Of a stretch of DNA of 64,000 nucleotides, positions 63,498 through 64,000 are shown piece after piece (the first letter of the stretch is position 1; each line of letters begins with the position of its first letter). The translations under genes and the position numbers were made by a program. The DNA comes from Pseudomonas poae. Lineage in GTDB: Bacteria > Pseudomonadota > Gammaproteobacteria > Pseudomonadales > Pseudomonadaceae. Location: NCBI RefSeq assembly GCF_001439785.1, contig NZ_JYLI01000006.1, positions 186,001 to 250,000 of the forward strand. The letters run 5' to 3'. The notes under the pieces are model-generated. The model saw nothing but the letters and a program-made list of their open reading frames with translations, was not told where the DNA came from and did no database searches.

Positions 63498-64000
63498 TCA
63501 TGGCGCTGTCGGTTGATTGGTGAGCAGGTCTGCCAGGCAGTCGATCACGCGTTCGATGTCTGCATCGGTCAGTGACAGATGGAAGGGCAAACCCAGCAGG
63601 CGCTCGGTCAGCAGGTCGACTACCGGCAGCGGACCGGCCGCGCAGGCCTGGAAAGCCGGGTGGCCGTGCAGGGGAGGGCAATACCAGCGGCGGGTTTCGA
63701 TGTCTTCGCCGAGCAGGCGCAATTGAATGTCCACCCCGCGAAAGCCGGGCGGCAGTAACACGAGCATCAGGCTGTACACGCCGTCCGCAGGTTTGACTTG
63801 AAGTTTCAGCGCGGGAATTTTTTCAAGCAGGCGTGTGGCGTAGCGCTGATGCAGATTGCGCCGTGTGTCGGCGACGGTCGGCCAGTTGTCCAGCGCGGCC
63901 AGGGCAACGGCGGCGTGGTATTCGCTCATCTTGCCGTTCTCGCCCGCATCGAACACCAGGCCGCCGCTCTGGGCGTCGATGCCGAAATTGCTGAGTGCGC
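63498..64000 (-). CDS. DegT/DnrJ/EryC1/StrS sugar aminotransferase, C-terminal part
   Basis: Partial: the 5' end is outside the window. ~167 residues are visible, running ALSNFGIDAQSGGLVFDAGENGKMSEYHAAVALAALDNWPTVADTRRNL..., the family's region after the PLP Lys (GxNGKMSE motif), then RRWYCPPLHGHPAF and VVDLLTERLLGLPFHLSLTDADIERVID. These enzymes make amino-deoxy sugars such as viosamine or perosamine. It precedes the glycosyltransferase in the same direction by about 47 nt. Confidence 0.9.
   Translation of the reverse strand, partial: ALSNFGIDAQSGGLVFDAGENGKMSEYHAAVALAALDNWPTVADTRRNLHQRYATRLLEKIPALKLQVKPADGVYSLMLVLLPPGFRGVDIQLRLLGEDIETRRWYCPPLHGHPAFQACAAGPLPVVDLLTERLLGLPFHLSLTDADIERVIDCLADLLTNQPTAP

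Noticed and set aside
63454..63501. 15-codon frame (MTDSRFNLRPLFKLV) between the aminotransferase and glycosyltransferase genes
   Set aside because: It has an ATGA overlap with the aminotransferase stop and reaches the glycosyltransferase start, so it may serve translational coupling, but it is too short to support as a gene.

Overview
The window is a 64 kb chromosomal piece of a Pseudomonas, almost certainly from the P. fluorescens group. The evidence is the gene content and order (purN-purM beside a DUF2066 protein and hda, recQ near plpD, phhA-phhB-phhC opposite phhR, flgF to flgL followed by fliC-flaG-fliD), the high-GC coding style, and many intergenic palindromes built on GTGGGAG...GGCTTGC, which are typical REP sequences of this group. 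No rRNA, tRNA, CRISPR array, prophage or insertion sequence was found.

Layout. 0-10.3 kb is housekeeping: the end of mazG, a DUF2058 protein, DUF3108, purN-purM, then a DUF2066 protein, an AI-2E/PerM-family permease, hda, two NlpC/P60 lipoproteins and a PQQ-type sugar dehydrogenase. 10.4-20.5 kb is an aerobic cobalamin locus under an adenosylcobalamin riboswitch: cobO-cobB-bluB-cbiB-cobC-cobQ, then a 0.9 kb block of tandem repeats, then cobU-cobT-alpha-ribazole phosphatase-cobS. 20.5-22.9 kb is a MarR/MFS/39-residue membrane protein/peroxidase cassette with two matching palindromic operators. 23-40.5 kb holds a FadL-type porin, small unknown genes, rmuC, a large transporter-kinase hybrid, recQ, a MarR regulator, plpD, a SelW-like protein, a DMT exporter and an LpxH-like phosphoesterase. 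40.5-44.8 kb is phenylalanine catabolism. 45.5-58.8 kb is the distal flagellar rod, ring, hook-junction and filament block, with a KASIII enzyme between flgL and fliC. 59.1 kb to the end is the start of a glycan island on the minus strand: a 1.4-kiloresidue multidomain glycosyltransferase and a DegT-family sugar aminotransferase.

How genes work together. The cob genes cover corrin adenosylation, amidation, aminopropanol attachment, lower-ligand (DMB) synthesis and final assembly. Most junctions overlap by 4 nt (ATGA), implying translational coupling. The flagellar genes build rod, L/P rings, hook-filament junction, flagellin and cap. A sigma-54-type promoter precedes flgF and a sigma-28-type promoter precedes fliC. 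KASIII, glycosyltransferase and aminotransferase fit synthesis and transfer of an N-acylated amino-deoxy sugar onto flagellin.

The most unusual signal is non-coding. A modular repeat family occurs at about 16.75-17.58, 35.7-35.97 and 44.8-45.33 kb. In its long form it carries a 99-nt module that folds on paper into a nearly perfect three-way junction. The shorter copies lack exactly that module. Two long copies form a 414-bp tandem duplication inside the cobalamin locus.
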